Numbered from the stretch's first letter, positions 22,576-37,500 are shown. The stretch is DNA of 64,000 nt from Mytilus trossulus (GCF_036588685.1 NC_086379.1:18895862-18959861), one strand, 5' to 3'. Made by a program: numbers and translations. Notes: a model not told the origin generated them from the letters alone.

Positions 22576-25500
22576 ATGAACTTAGCAATAAGATCCGGCG
22601 ACCATCCATCTGACCTTTTGTTCGTTAATTTTAACCAAGATTGCACGTAAGTATGACTATGATGACAGAACAAAAGCTTGAAATGTCAGCTGATGACACC
22701 AGTGTCAAAAATAGCTCATCTCTTTGTGGCGCAAAATTAAATCTTGAGTCAACCATGTGTCTGATGTTACCTTAATTGTTAAAATGAAAAAGCACAAAGT
22801 AATTTTCTGGGAAAGCAACAGTTTGGACAATAAAACTACAAAAATGACCAATATTGCTAAAATGGTCAATAATTGCAATATGTCACAGTACATGTATATA
22901 ATATTGCATGATTTACAGTTACTTTAAAAAACGTTTAAATGGTAATATCTATTGGAAAGAGGTGTCAAAATTGTTTTTTTATAAGACAAACCACCAAGTC
23001 TATCTTGGTATCTGTGGAAATTTGACAGTCAGGATTCTACTTCGTCAAAATTATCTCCCATACACCTTATCGCTATTTCCGCTTGACCCGAGAATCTGTT
23101 CCGCTTGAACTATTGGCGTCATACAACAATCACTTTTCCATTGTGGCGTCAGATATTTTGAATTATGACGTCAAAATTTTACGGGACCCTGTGTGATGTC
23201 CAGTAATGGCGGACAAATAGCGATAAGGTGTATTACACCAGTTCATTTTCACAATCGTAGAAATGAAAGCCATTGTAGGGATGAGGCGCTACCAATTTTG
23301 CTCTTGGAAACCGATAAATTTTATCCACATTGCACCATTACGATTCCTTATAATATATTTCAGTTGTAATAGGGCTCTTCACGGTTAGTTCGGCCATATT
23401 GGATAGGGGGCAGATTTTCATAATAGAGGTAAAAATGGTGTGAAAAATACTGGAAAACATCATTAAAACAGAGCTGTTGCTTGGAAACACACATAGGAAT
23501 TCCCACACTTTCATACTATTTCCACCTTCTTCCAAAAAATCTGCCCCCTATCCAATATGGCCGAACTAACCGTGAAGAGCCCTATTTAAAAGACAAATGT
23601 ATCAACTAGCTAATGGCATCAGTTAATGATCTTGTCTGCATTGATTCAACTTAAAACTATTGTCTGATCGGTTGTCAGGTGGAATTTTTGAAAATTCACA
23701 AACATTTAAAAAAATTCTAATTAAATATTTTGTGGAAGGGCAGACTAGATTTTTTTTGTGTATGAAGACTATACACCCTAGTTATCACACACAAAAAAAT
23801 CAAATTTTTTGAAGATATGCATTTTCATCATCCAACTTGAAAGACTGTCGTCAAGTACTTTCAGTAAAAAAATAGCTATTAGAACACACTTTCTCTGTTT
23901 TTGTGACTCATTAGATAGGTATTTCACTTGACCCATATATTTCATCTTTTAAGTACTGTGATTTTTTTTAGTTAAAAAGTCAACCTGTAGCTTTGATATA
24001 AAAAAAATGATAGAATCTGAAGCGAGATGATGTATGAAATATTCTTACTTTGTAAGATATCAAGACAAAATATTCAACTCAAACACGCCCTAACATAAAA
24101 AGGTGCACTCTATTTTCTCTTTTCGATGCAATTGTTACCCAATTTTTAGAATTTTTTCTTGATCCACATAATGGAAGGGCAGACACGAAAATTACTGAAC
24201 TACATGTAATAGATTGATATGTTTTCCGTCAGTGGTAATTTTTTCAAGAAAATCGGAGGTTATGCATTTTATTCATCCAACTCGAAAGATACCCATGTCG
24301 TCGACTTGATATCTAACTGTTCTGCTTGACTATGTACTAGATAAATTGAAAACTCATGCAAATGGTGTTTTTAAAATAAAACACCTCGTAATTGAGAAGA
24401 AAATTGCAATTTTGTTTGTTTCTATTAACTTTTAAAATTTTTGACACTATAGTAAACAATACAGTAAACATGTATCGCCTTCTCTAACAAAGAGCTTGGA
24501 TTCTTTTGTTCTATTTCAACCTGGTTTCTGACTGATGAGTTATGTATACTGTAAGTCACCGGACAAAAAGTCACTATTTATATTTTCTGATTATTTTCTT
24601 TGAATAAGAAAATGATTATTTTTACAAAAACAGTTTTGTATATTTATTTTACTATTGTATATATATAGACCAACTTTGTAAACAAAATTTATCAAAAAAA
24701 TATTTTTTTGTAATATACAACTATACATGTAAGAAATTCTTCATGGAAAACACTGAAATTCTACAGAAAATTGGGTATCTTTATGTCCAGAACAGAAATG
24801 TAAAGGTTTGTAAATTTTGTAGATTTAAAGGCCTGTTTAATATGACTATCCTTGTTTTTCAGGTCTTTGGCAGTTGGAAGTAAATCCTGGTACAGACTTT
24901 ACTCATTAAATACTGTTGATAAATTAGAACCAATTTATGAAAGTGGTATGTAGCTCTAGTGAAATTCTGAACCTTCTTTAGGGAAGATCTTTCTTAGTAC
25001 TGATTTATGTTCATTCAGATGAATCAGTGCAGTTTGTCTGACCAAATTGTAAATTATTAAACAAGCATTTCATTTATGTCTGATCAAATTAAAGGCTTAA
25101 CAATCATTTGATGAATTTCATAAAGTCTAATTACAGAAACAGAAAACAAGAAAACTAATGACATAATTCAAAACAATTTACAATAAAACAAATTTGACAG
25201 AAAAGAACAAATAACAAACACTGAACTACAGGCTACTGACTTGAGACAGGCACATAAAGAATGTGGCAGGATTAAACATGTTTGTTTGCTCAACTCCCCC
25301 TAGCCTGGGAAAATTGGTTAACAAGACAACATAAGATAAAAGCAAGTAAATGAAGTGTGTTAAAGTATCACTTTTGAAATAGACATTAAACATGGTTCAT
25401 AAATAATATTTAAATTTACATGTAATTGGATTTTCCATCATAGATATAGACTAAATTTTGTATGTACCACAATCAATAATACCAGGTAATAATTTAATTT

Positions 25501-28500
25501 CCGATGTAATGCGTTTTCTGATTGGCTGACATTGTTTTGTTTATCAGCTGACCGACATAATTTTGTCATGTGATCATGACATCATCAACTTTTTTTCATA
25601 GTTTACTCTGGTTTAAAATGGAATTTAGAATTAATTTAGACTGTTATATATTTTCTGTCTATTCGAAATCACATAAAGGTACACTCTTCAAAATAACAGG
25701 TTATTCAGTGTGCACCACATTTTGATGTTATTACTTCATAGAAATATTAAATAACTGATGAAAAATAACCTTTTGTTTCAGAAAGTCATTGTTTGATTGA
25801 TGATTGCTTTACACTCATGACACTGCTTTGGTACAAAAAGGCTTTATTGCAGCAAGAACTAATTCTTTTTTTTTTTACAATTTCAGAAAGTGAAGATGTG
25901 TGTATAGTGGAACGTTTATTTTCCAGTAGTTTAGTCGCCATTGTCAGTATCTCATCGCCTCGTAAACTTAAAGTGTGTCATTTCAAAAAAGGGACAGAAA
26001 TCTGCAATTACAGTTACTCAAATTCTATATTAGCCGTTAAATTAAATAGACAGGTAATAATAAGTTAACAAGTTAGAATAAGTAAACAGGTAACAATTAT
26101 ATTTTCATGATTTTGGAATCCTCATAATCCAATTCTGATTTCATGCTCTAGACATTGGGAATTTTATATAAGCACTCTGCAATTTTTTGAATATGAAAAA
26201 GGATTTATAAATTGTTGAACATCAAACATGTAACAAATACTGATTTTACATCCAACATTAGTTATTTTGACAATTTTATTTGACTTACAGGGATTTGAAA
26301 TTGAACTAATGACACTATGAGAAAAATACTGGACTTCATTATATATTAAACAATGTAGGCACATAATTTTTTTCATTTAAAGCTTTGTAAAGGAAATAAA
26401 TTGAGTAACAGAAGTGACAAAATTAATCAACAGATATATTTAATAAAAAATATTTTTATATATCAAAGAAGATGTGGGAATATGGCAATAAGACAGCAAC
26501 CAAGAACACAATGAAGCCAAAGATGAACAAATCTTATTCTAATACTTTCCAACACTTTAATGTGTATGAGGCTTTACTGTTGTGTTGAGTTTCATCAGCA
26601 CTGATACACAAATGAAAGCACCACAGATGTAAACTTTACAGCTGTGAGCATCTGTTTTGTCAATAGTAGTCAAATCATTATGCTGGATGAATTGAAATAC
26701 AATTTTGTAGGTCTGTAAGAATTAAAAATTGATATTTGAAAGAATTAAAGAGATATATAAAGTATAAACATGTTTTTTATATAATTTCAGAGGTTAATAG
26801 TATGTCTGGAAGAAAGTTTATATATACACAATATACGAGATATGAAAGTTTTACACACAATACGTGACACACCCCCTAACCCAACAGGGTTGTGTGCACT
26901 ATCTATAAATAATGATAACTGCTTCCTGGCCTATCCTGGTAGTAACCAGATTGGTGAAGTACAGATATTTGATACTATTAACCTAGTAAGTGAAATACTG
27001 GAAAATGTTTAATATGAAAAAGAAGATGTGGTATGATTGCCAATGAGACAAACTGTCCACAATAGACCAAAATGACACAGAAATTAACAACTATAGGTCA
27101 TCATATGGCCTTCAACAATGAGCAAAACCTATACCGCATAGTCAGCAATGACAATGTAAAACAATTCAAACGAGAAAACTAAGGCCTAATCTCTATAAAA
27201 AAATGAACCATAATGTTAATGTCTGCTATATTTTTATTGTGAAAATTGGGATTTGATAGATTTATAAAAAGTAAAAACGCACATAGCAAACTTAGGTGCA
27301 TGTAGCATTGTCTAAATGCCAAATAATCAATCTCCTATTTTTGTCCATATTTCAACAATCATTAAATACATGTATGCAAAAATTTCTCAATTTACAATAT
27401 AGAAATTGTCTAAAAAATTTCTTTAAGTCTGCAAACAGCAACCCAACAGTTCAAATATAAACCACAAAAAATTAATTCAATAACAGTATTATAGGCAAGT
27501 TACTCTACAATAAATTGCACAGATCCTAAGACAAATTTAATCATGAGTCATTGACAATACATATAAATGAGAAAAGCAACAAACGACAACCATACATTTC
27601 ATTGTATTTCTTTTTAGCGAGCTGTAACTATGATACCTGCCCATGATAATCCTTTAGCTGCAATAGCATTCAATGCTCAAGGTAACAGAGTGGCAACTGC
27701 CTCAGAAAAGGTATTCATATGATTTTAGAAATATGATCAATTTTTTGCTATATTTCGAATTTTGATAAAATTTGTATGTAATAATAAACATTTTCTTAGA
27801 AATTTTCCAAAAGATTCTAAGAAGCAAATTAATTTAAATTATAAGTAGATATTTTTTCTGAATTACGATAATTAATTAGTTAGGGAATAAAAGAAATCAT
27901 ACCCTATGCCCCATAGTAAATTCATCTGTCCCATATCAATATTTAGTTACAGAAGTTGACCATGAAGGTGCAATCTCATCCACTTGAAACATTGTGCTAA
28001 AATTTATACTGATTAAAGGTTTCACTTACATTTTGCAGTTGACTGAACATAGAATTGTGATAGTAACAAATATTATTTTTAATGTTTTGTCTAGTTATTT
28101 ATCCAGTTATGGTCAGTGATTTTGCTAAGAGTCAATTAGGATCAGCTGAAAGTGACCATAAAAAAAAAATTGGAATGGATTATTTATTTGTTTAATTTAT
28201 TTTTGCAAACATTTCCTATATGATTATGATTAAAACTTTGTTTTTTAGGGAACAGTAATAAGAGTGTTTTCAGTTCCTGATGGACAAAAGTTATTTGAAT
28301 TTAGAAGAGGAGTAAAAAGGTAGATGTTTTAAGAAAAATAAATTTAAATTTCAAATTTTCAACAATGTTCGTTTCATAAATATAATAGTTTCCTCTTGGT
28401 TTTTATAAAACAGTTAATTTATTTACTTTTTATGTGAACCAATTTCATGGACACAAGGAAAATGTATTTTCCTAAATATTGGATTTCTTGGTTTTCATAA

Positions 28501-31500
28501 ATTCTTCATAGGGATCTGTAGGAAATTCTGCGTTTCTTTCATGAATTGAATTCAGGTTTCACCTTTTCCCACAAAACTTATGAAAATAAGGACAAATGAA
28601 ATTATAATGATTCCACAGTACATGTACTTCATTAGAAAGAGAAAGGTAATATAGCATGGAATAATTGAGAGGTAGATGTTTGAAATATAGAGAAAAATAG
28701 TTCATACATATTTTACAGCAATGGCAATAATTTTGTGGAATCAATACTTGGGTATGATATCTGTTATAGAAATTATAAGTGTAGAGTTTGTCATTGTGCA
28801 AATTATTTCATTTATACTCTGTGTTATTCATTATAATTAAAACTTGATTTGTAATAAACCGCAATCAGAGGTATTTACAAAAGTTAACTAACCTACAACC
28901 CTCAATCATTGTACCATCCAATTCTCATTTGTTTTATTTTATTGTTTTATTTTCAGGTGTGCCACTATTTATTCCTTAGCTTTCAGTGTGGATTCCATGT
29001 TTTTGGCAGCTTCCAGTAGTACAGAGACGGTCCATGTTTTCAAATTAGAAACCCCTAAAGACAAGTAAGAGTGAACATAATAAACATTCTTAATTTTATT
29101 TCCATAACTTTATTTCACAATGTGATAGTCTTGACGTGTTACCAAAGGTCATTAAAAAGCACAAAACAAATTCTATTCTCAAGATTTACAGGTGATTGAG
29201 AAAAAAACATTATTAAAAAAGCAGAACATTTAAGGGGGTAGACCTTGGTTCAGGGAGATAACTCTTTAAACCAGTTATGCGTTTGTAAAAGTCAAGTATC
29301 ATCAATGTATTTTAAGCATTTACCTGAAACAGATTGGAAATAATCTATGTAACCTAGAAGCTTAGAATATGTTTATGAAAATGGTTGACACAAACGTACT
29401 GATGATTTTATTTACCTTAATCTAGGTCTATCTCCTTAAATGATGTGTATTCATACCTGCCAACTTTCATGATTTAGGCGTGACTACACGATTTTGACCC
29501 TTTGTCACGATTGCACGATCATGTTACTGAAAAACCCTCTAAAACACCATTTGGTGAAAATCTTTATGACAAATATTGTTGTTCCCGATTTTGAACTGTG
29601 TCCAATGGAGGACAATCGTGTTCAGCCAATCAAATTGTATGTTTCTCATAATCAAATTATTCAGCCGATCAAAAACGTTTCCTCTCTAGATTATTTTAAC
29701 ATGCTAGATATTGAACTTGTGTTGTATTCCTCTGTTTGTTGGTCAGAATTGTAAAATCGTGAACATGGCAAATGATTTTTCAACTGCAAGGAGGTTCTTA
29801 CACAGAATAAGAATAAAAGCATGGCTGATTGACAAACTTCAATGATGCAGTACTACCATGAAGATAATAAATAGTAGTTTATTCACTAATTTATTGACAT
29901 TACCATGATTACACTTGCTGTAACATAATTTTATTTATGTATTCAATTTATTTACCAAATCATTTAAAGTATAATGTACTATTCATTATTTTTCACATGG
30001 ACCCCCCCCCCCCCCCCACACATCAACATGAGGAATCCCTTAAATGAGGGACTTCCCTTTAGTCAAGGGGCATTTTACTCTTGTAAAAAAAATAAAAATA
30101 TGTAGATCTATTAATTTAAAAAAGAGAAATTCTGACATTATATTTGGAACAGCTTTTCTAAATGAAGGGTTCAATTATTTTGAATAATAAAGAAGATATA
30201 AGGCCAAGAACATATTAAAATTCTTGGACATGTATTGACCATATAATACCAGATAGATCATAAGATGTATAGTTCTTTGGGAAAAGTTTCTTCAAATAAT
30301 ATGAATGTGTGCTCATTTGTACTTAAAAAGTGGTTTTTAATGTCCTAAGTTCCTAACATTAGGGGGTATCCCTAGGTGTTGTTCCCAACCTGATAAAGGT
30401 CCTTCTTTGTGTATAATTTTAAATTGGAAAAGTCAACAACTATTTAGTATCCTTAAACATGAAAATAATTCCTGGTCTTACAGCTACATGTTCACATTTT
30501 CTGCTGATATAATAACTAGAATCATGCTAACAAACTTAAGAAAAAGGCATGTAAGCTCATCTTACAAATATGACACTTTTTCTAGACCACAAAACAGCAC
30601 ACGCAAAATAGACGTCGCAAAGAATTGTTACCTTTGAAATTGTTGTCGCACGCTAAAACCCCCATGGGCATTTTCAAAAGTTGGCAGGTATGGTGTATTG
30701 TGGGTTATAAAAGATCTTTGCTCACATCATTATCAATAGAACTCATCATTCAACAAAAGTTAATAACATATTGCCAGGTTATAATTTGGTAGTTACGTTC
30801 TTTCTTATGAAAATGGGTTATCATGGTATCTATTTGTAATATAACAGAATTTCTAAATTGCTTCTTTTTTTTTTTTTAAATCCATTATAGTTTGTAGCTA
30901 GCCTAGTTAAAGTAGGAAGTCTTTGATTGGATTTTTGATTCTGTTATTTATTGTTGTGTTATTCACTGTTTATTTCTCTCCTATACAGTAAGACAGAAGA
31001 AGCACAAGGTTGGATGGGATACTTTGGTCAAGCCCTGAAGACTTCGGCCAATTATCTACCAACACAGGTCACAGAACTGTTTCATCAAGGAAGAGCTTTT
31101 GCTACTGCTAGACTGCCTTCATCTGGGTTAATTAATGTTTGTGCTTTATCTGTGTAAGTTATCAAGAGTAAAAGACAGTAGTTGGAGGTGTTTTGCCTGA
31201 AACTTTTAAAACTAAATATGTTTCCATTTCAGATGTTTGAAATTTACCAGAAACCCTCTTAGTACATTGAGTATGAATGCTTTTTAAGTGTTCAGATGAA
31301 ATACTGTGGATTCTTTTTATTTATTGGATCCTAGTGGTTGTGTTCAATGAAAACAATTTTTTTATAGGCTTTCATATAAAAAAAGAAGATGTGGTATGAT
31401 TGCTAATGAGACAACTCTCCATAAGAGACCAAAATGACACAGTAATTAACAACTATAGGTCTTCATCAAGGAGCAAAGCCCAACCCTCATAGTCAGCTAT

Positions 31501-34500
31501 AAAAGGCCACGAAATGACAATGTCAAACAATTCAAACGAGAAAACTAACGGTCTAATTTATGTACAAAAAATGAAAGAAAAGCAAATATGTAACACATAA
31601 ACAAACAACAACCACTGAATTACAGGCTCTTCACGTGGGACAGGCACATACATACAGTACATGTATGTGGCGGGTAAGACATGTTAGCAGGATCCCAACC
31701 CTCCCCTATCTTGGGACAGTGGTATAACAATACAACATAAAATTTACTATAAAAGTCAGTTGAAAAAGGCTATACTCATCAGATTGATAAAAATACAAGT
31801 GGACATGAGGGTACTTGTACATCCCAAAAACAAAAAAATCACTAGGTACAGATCTGAGAGTATTGCAGTTAACTGACAGCTAGTTCAAAGCCTTTAACAA
31901 CTTTGGTAAAACCACGAAATTAAATATTGATAATACATCTAAGTGTACCTTAATCCAGTATAATTGGTACTCATGAAAATAAGTGAATCCACAATATATT
32001 TTGGATTGAAATATGCCTTAACCAAAATATTTACTGCAAAAGAACATGTTAATTGACACTGTTTATACTATCTTGGTTAATATAGTATTATTATTTATTG
32101 AACACAATGATTTAATTGTACTTACTGCCCGAGAAAAATACATCTTGATTCCTAAAACATATTCAAAGAAAATATATATATAAGCAAATTTCACTGGTCA
32201 AGTTGATAATTTTCATTACAGTTTACTTGATGAAATAATATTTGAATTGAAGCAAATTGCATTTGATGCCTTCCTGTACATGTAGTATGACAAATTTACA
32301 AAAACCCAGTATACTGAAATTTGAAATAATCCTTTTTATTTACCTTATCAGTAAAATGTAATGCAGATCATATCTGATTCAAGAAGTTGAAAAACATTTT
32401 TTTTATATGCTTTCATATAAAAAAAAAAAGAAGATGTGATATGATTGCCAATGAACAAGAAGTTGAAGTCCAATCAACCTTAAACTTAGTACACATGGTC
32501 CCTATGATATACCATTTCTAATTTAATGCCAAATTAGAGTTTTGACCCAAATTTCATGGTTTACTGAACATAGAAAATGATAGTGCAGGAGGGGAATCTG
32601 TGTTCTATCAATACATTCTTGTTTATGATATCTATAATACTAAAATAACGAGGTCCAATTTGTCATCCGTCATTGGGTAAAAACAAAAAATCAAAGAACT
32701 CAACTTTATATATAGCTAATTTAGGACAATGGTGTAGATTAAAAATTACACCACTCCAGACCCTTTTGTTTTCCACATAATTAATATTGCCAATAATTAA
32801 CGAGTTCTGGATCGAATCTGATACCGAAACCAATAGAATATTCACCTGTTACCTATTGCTATTACCTTATCTGTATGTTACGCATCTGACAGACGCACCA
32901 CCAAACAGTGGATTTCGCTACATGTATACACGGGCCATAATCACAGGGTTGACACTACTAAATTCAATCATTGTCAAATTGTTCCCTATTGTAGTATTTT
33001 AATCAGTAAGACTTTCTAAGATAACAATATGATTACTTAAAATCTGAACTTGATTAAAAAATACTCCATTCCAGAACCTTTTGTTTTCCAAATAATTAAT
33101 ATTACCAATAATTGATAAGTTCCAGGTCGAAGGGTTCAAACAGAAAGATTTAAAAGCAGAGAAAACTGTGTATCTTGTAATCGGAAGATGACAATACCAA
33201 TACTAAAATAAGGCTTACCGGGTATGCATAGTTATATACTTTAATTCAGTCACGGACACGCAATATCACGGGTGTGTTCTAGTAATTATATATTATTTCA
33301 AAAATGATGATGTGACTGGTGACTTGATTGAATTCTGGTCTATATTACAGGATACAGAAGATACCTAGATTGTTAGTGGCATCTCAAGATGGATATTTAT
33401 ATATATTTAACCTTGACCCTACAGATAGCAATGAGTGTGTTCTAGTCAGACAACACAGGTTAGTATATCTATATATATTTAACCTTGACCCTACAGATAG
33501 CAATGAGTGTGTTCTAGTCAGACAACACAGGTTAGTATATCTATATATATTTAACCTTGACCCTACAGATAGCAATGAGTGTGTTCTAGTCAGACAACAC
33601 AGGTTAGTATATCTATATATATTTAACCTTGACCCTACAGATAGCAATGAGTGTGTTCTAGTCAGACAACACAGGTTAGTATATCTATATATATTTAACC
33701 TTGACCCTACAGATAGCAATGAGTGTGTTCTAGTCAGACAACTCAGGTTAGTATATCTATATATATTTAACCTTGACCCTACAGATAGCAATGAGTGTGT
33801 TCTAGTCAGACAACACAGGTTAGTATATCTATATATATTTTACCTTGACCCTACAGATAGCAATGAGTGTGTTCTAGTCAGACAACACAGGTTAGTATAT
33901 CTATATATATTTAACCTTGACCCTACAGATAGCAATGAGTGTGTTCTAGTCAGACAACACAGGTTAGTATATCTATATATATTTTACCTTGACCCTACAG
34001 ATAGCAATGAGTGTGTTCTAGTCAGACAACACAGGTTAGTATATCTATATATATTTAACCTTGACCCTACAGATAGCAATGAGTGTGTTCTAGTCAGACA
34101 ACACAGGTTAGTAATGAGATCTCTACAACGTATTTCTTTAATTATGCCCTGCTGTTATGGAGGGATTATTATTATCCGATATTAAGTTTTACCCTTGTCC
34201 ATTTGTTCCTACTTACAAAAGTTTGTTTCCATTCTCTAACTTTAGTTTGCCTCAACCAAATATTATGAAACTTATACTCAATGCTTGGTAATCGAGTCAT
34301 CTTCCATTTTTTATTTAAGATTTGTAAAGTTTTGTCATTCTTTCTGTTTATCTTCTTTATTTGACAAACTGAATTCATTATTATTCTTGAGATACCAATT
34401 TTCGTGTGAATTTCCTTGGTTCAAGGTGAACATAAATTCACATGAACAACAAATTACAAATATTGTATAGGAATGTATGCAAAGTTTTGTAAAAGCAAGA

Positions 34501-37500
34501 AATCAAATTTCCATGTCAAAATACATTTTCCCCTTCATCCACAAAAACTGGTCTCTATGAAAACAAATAATTCCACCGAACTATAGATATTTACTGTTTA
34601 TTCTAAACATTTGACTTAATGTGATCTCTAAAAGTTTATTTTGTATTTATGACATACTCTATCCTAACACTTTTCGATTCTTATATTGAGTGTTAGTTAT
34701 GATAAATTAATGTAAATTGACTGGAAGAAAAAAAGGAGATATATTTTTTGTTTGTTAAAACAAAATACTAAAACTAAACACATATTTATAAATGTACTTG
34801 AACATTATTTAAGTAGTAGAGTATTATGTATATTTGTTATGAATATTTCAGGTTAGATGTCCTACCTGGGGACAGCCATATAACTGAGGTTACGTCCTAT
34901 GACAAACCATTAACTCAACAGTTCAGAGGATAATATATTTGATGTTAATATTTCAGGTTAGATGGCCTAACTGGGGACAGCCTTGTAACTAAGGTTACAC
35001 CCTATGACAAACCATAAACTCAACAGTTCAGTGGTTAATAGATTTGATGTTAATCTTTCAGGCTAGATGACCTAACTGGGGATAGCCATGTAACTGAGGT
35101 TACGCCCTATGACAAACCATTAACTCAACAGTTCAGTGGTTAATAGATTTGATGTTAATCTTTCAGGTTAGATGGCCTAACTGGGGACAGCCATATAACT
35201 GAAGTTACGCCCTATGATAAACCATTAACTCAACAGTTCAGTGGTTAATATATTTGATGTTAATCTTTCAGGTTAGATGGCCTAACTGGGGACAGTCATG
35301 TAACTGAGGTTACACCCTATGACAACCATTAACTCAACAGTTCAGTGGTTAAATTATATTTGATGTTAATCTTTCAGGTTAGATGGCCTAACTGGGGACA
35401 GCCATGTAACTGCGGTTACACCCTATGACAACCATTAACTCAACAGTTCAGTGGTTAATGTATTTGATGTTAATCTTTCAGGTTAGATGGCCTAACTGGG
35501 GACAGCCATGTAACTGAAGTTACGCCCTATGATAAAACATTAACTCAACAGATCAGTGGTTAATATATTTGATGTTAATCTTTCAGGTTAGATGGCCTAA
35601 CTGGGGACAGCCATGTAACTGAAGTTACGCCCTATGATAAACCATTAACTCAACAGATCAGTGGTTAATATATTTGATGTTAATCTTTCAGGTTAGATGG
35701 CCTAACTGGGGACAGTCATGTAACTGAAGTTACGCCCTATGATAAACCATTAACTCACCAACAGTCAACCACAAGTTATGCTTCAACGGTGAAGAAACCT
35801 GAAGCCACAGTAGGTGCAGGAACAAACATGGCTCCTCCAGGTAAGCAGAGAGAGGACTCTGTCAACCTTATAGGCACGAGTTACGCCGAGATGCTCAGGA
35901 GGAAAGGTGGGCCACAGGGTGCTATGCTAGATTGTGAACCTAGGGCAACCGTTGAACAAATTGATGAAATTTTATCAGGCCCAGGTAACGTAAGCTTCTC
36001 CTACGAAATGGAACTTGTTCAACCCATAGGCAGACTTTATGTTTCTAACACGATTTTTATTTGACCTCTTCACATCAATCTTTGTCTTACTAACATTCTG
36101 AAAAAGGGATGGCAATGCATGATCTGTTTGGTATTGTGGTAAAGAAACATAGATTCATTGCTTCACATGTTTTTTATTTGCTATTGTTTAAATGTCTGCA
36201 TTTTTAGACATAGAATTCAGATTATTTTTAGATAGAGACTTATAAGCTAGTATTGCTTTTCTTAGGTTTGCACTTCTGTTAAGCAAGCATGAGTCATTTT
36301 GAAAAAAAGATGGTTCATTCAGTGGCATTATTCATGATAATCATTTCACATGGTCAAACTCTTTGTTTGTAATGATTTCTCTTATTATGATAAAGGATCT
36401 ATTTATTAAGACTTATAAGTATAAGTCATGTTTATGTTTTTAAATTGGTTGCTATACACTCAAATATAAGGCACTTATTTTTAGTTTGATTGGTCGTTAG
36501 TTTATTGCAACATTATTTATAGTTTTGCATTGTTTCTGCCAGGTTATATGTTGTATCAAAGTTGAAAATATACTTAGGAGCCAGCTGAAACCTGTTTCAC
36601 GGTTCAGGATTTTCTTACTGTGTTTAAGGCCAATTGATGGCCTTGGGCTGTTTTCTGATCTTTGTTAAGGTTGTTGTCTCTTTGACACATTCCCAGCTTC
36701 CAGTCTATTTATTCTACTTGTATATGTTTAATACAAGTTTTCTTTGTAAAAAATACTAAAGGCCACGTTGGTGACCTTCTGCTGTTGTTTTTTTATTTGG
36801 TCGGGTTGTTGTCTCTTTGACACATTCCCCATTTCCATTCTCAATTTTATTGTTCCAATATGAAGGTTATCTTGTATTATAAATTGGACTATGTATAATG
36901 AAAGGGAAGTCAGTGAGTCAGTCTTTCTGTCCATTCAGTCATTGGTTCAATTGTCCTTTTGCCCTGCGTTAATATCCACAAATGCAACTGAACCACTTGA
37001 CAGGATTTTGTTGAAATTTCATAGAATATCTGGGTTTGCATTTTGATGACATGGCCATAGACTTTGTCAAATCTCAAGGCTAAACGTTTGCATCTGCTTC
37101 CTCCCCTAAACCCATCATCACAATTTAACAAAACCAAAAACTCAGATCCTTTACCGTATAATGGTATGATGCACTACCTAATTTTAAACCGAAATCCCCT
37201 TCGCAATTTATGGGGTAGAGATATCATTTTATGGGCTTTGCTCACAGTACCTCAATTTTTCCAGGTAAGTATGCATAGATCAGTTAATATGTGAATACTC
37301 AGTTTCTGTCTTCATGGCTCTCTGGTATGGAATCAGAACATACAAGCTTAAGGCAACATTCAATGATATAGATATGGAAGAACATCAGACAGGAGAAAAG
37401 TACCAAAAAATTCCATTAAAAACCTTAACGGGATTGAGGGTTAAAATGGGAAAAAATATTTCATATATAACTTTTGTTTCAATTGATATAGTATTTTATT

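Noticed and set aside
29494..29754. Small gene in WIPI2 intron 7
   Set aside because: No domain, no splice sites, no upstream signal; composition like neighbouring non-coding DNA.
33384..33791. Minus-strand open frame of 135 codons over the 72-bp array
   Set aside because: It is the antisense shadow of a repeat whose plus strand is the conserved WIPI2 exon; any frame without a stop in one unit stays open across the array.
33387..35691. CRISPR-like regular arrays
   Set aside because: Units are contiguous without unique spacers, are built on exon/intron junctions of WIPI2, and the host is eukaryotic.
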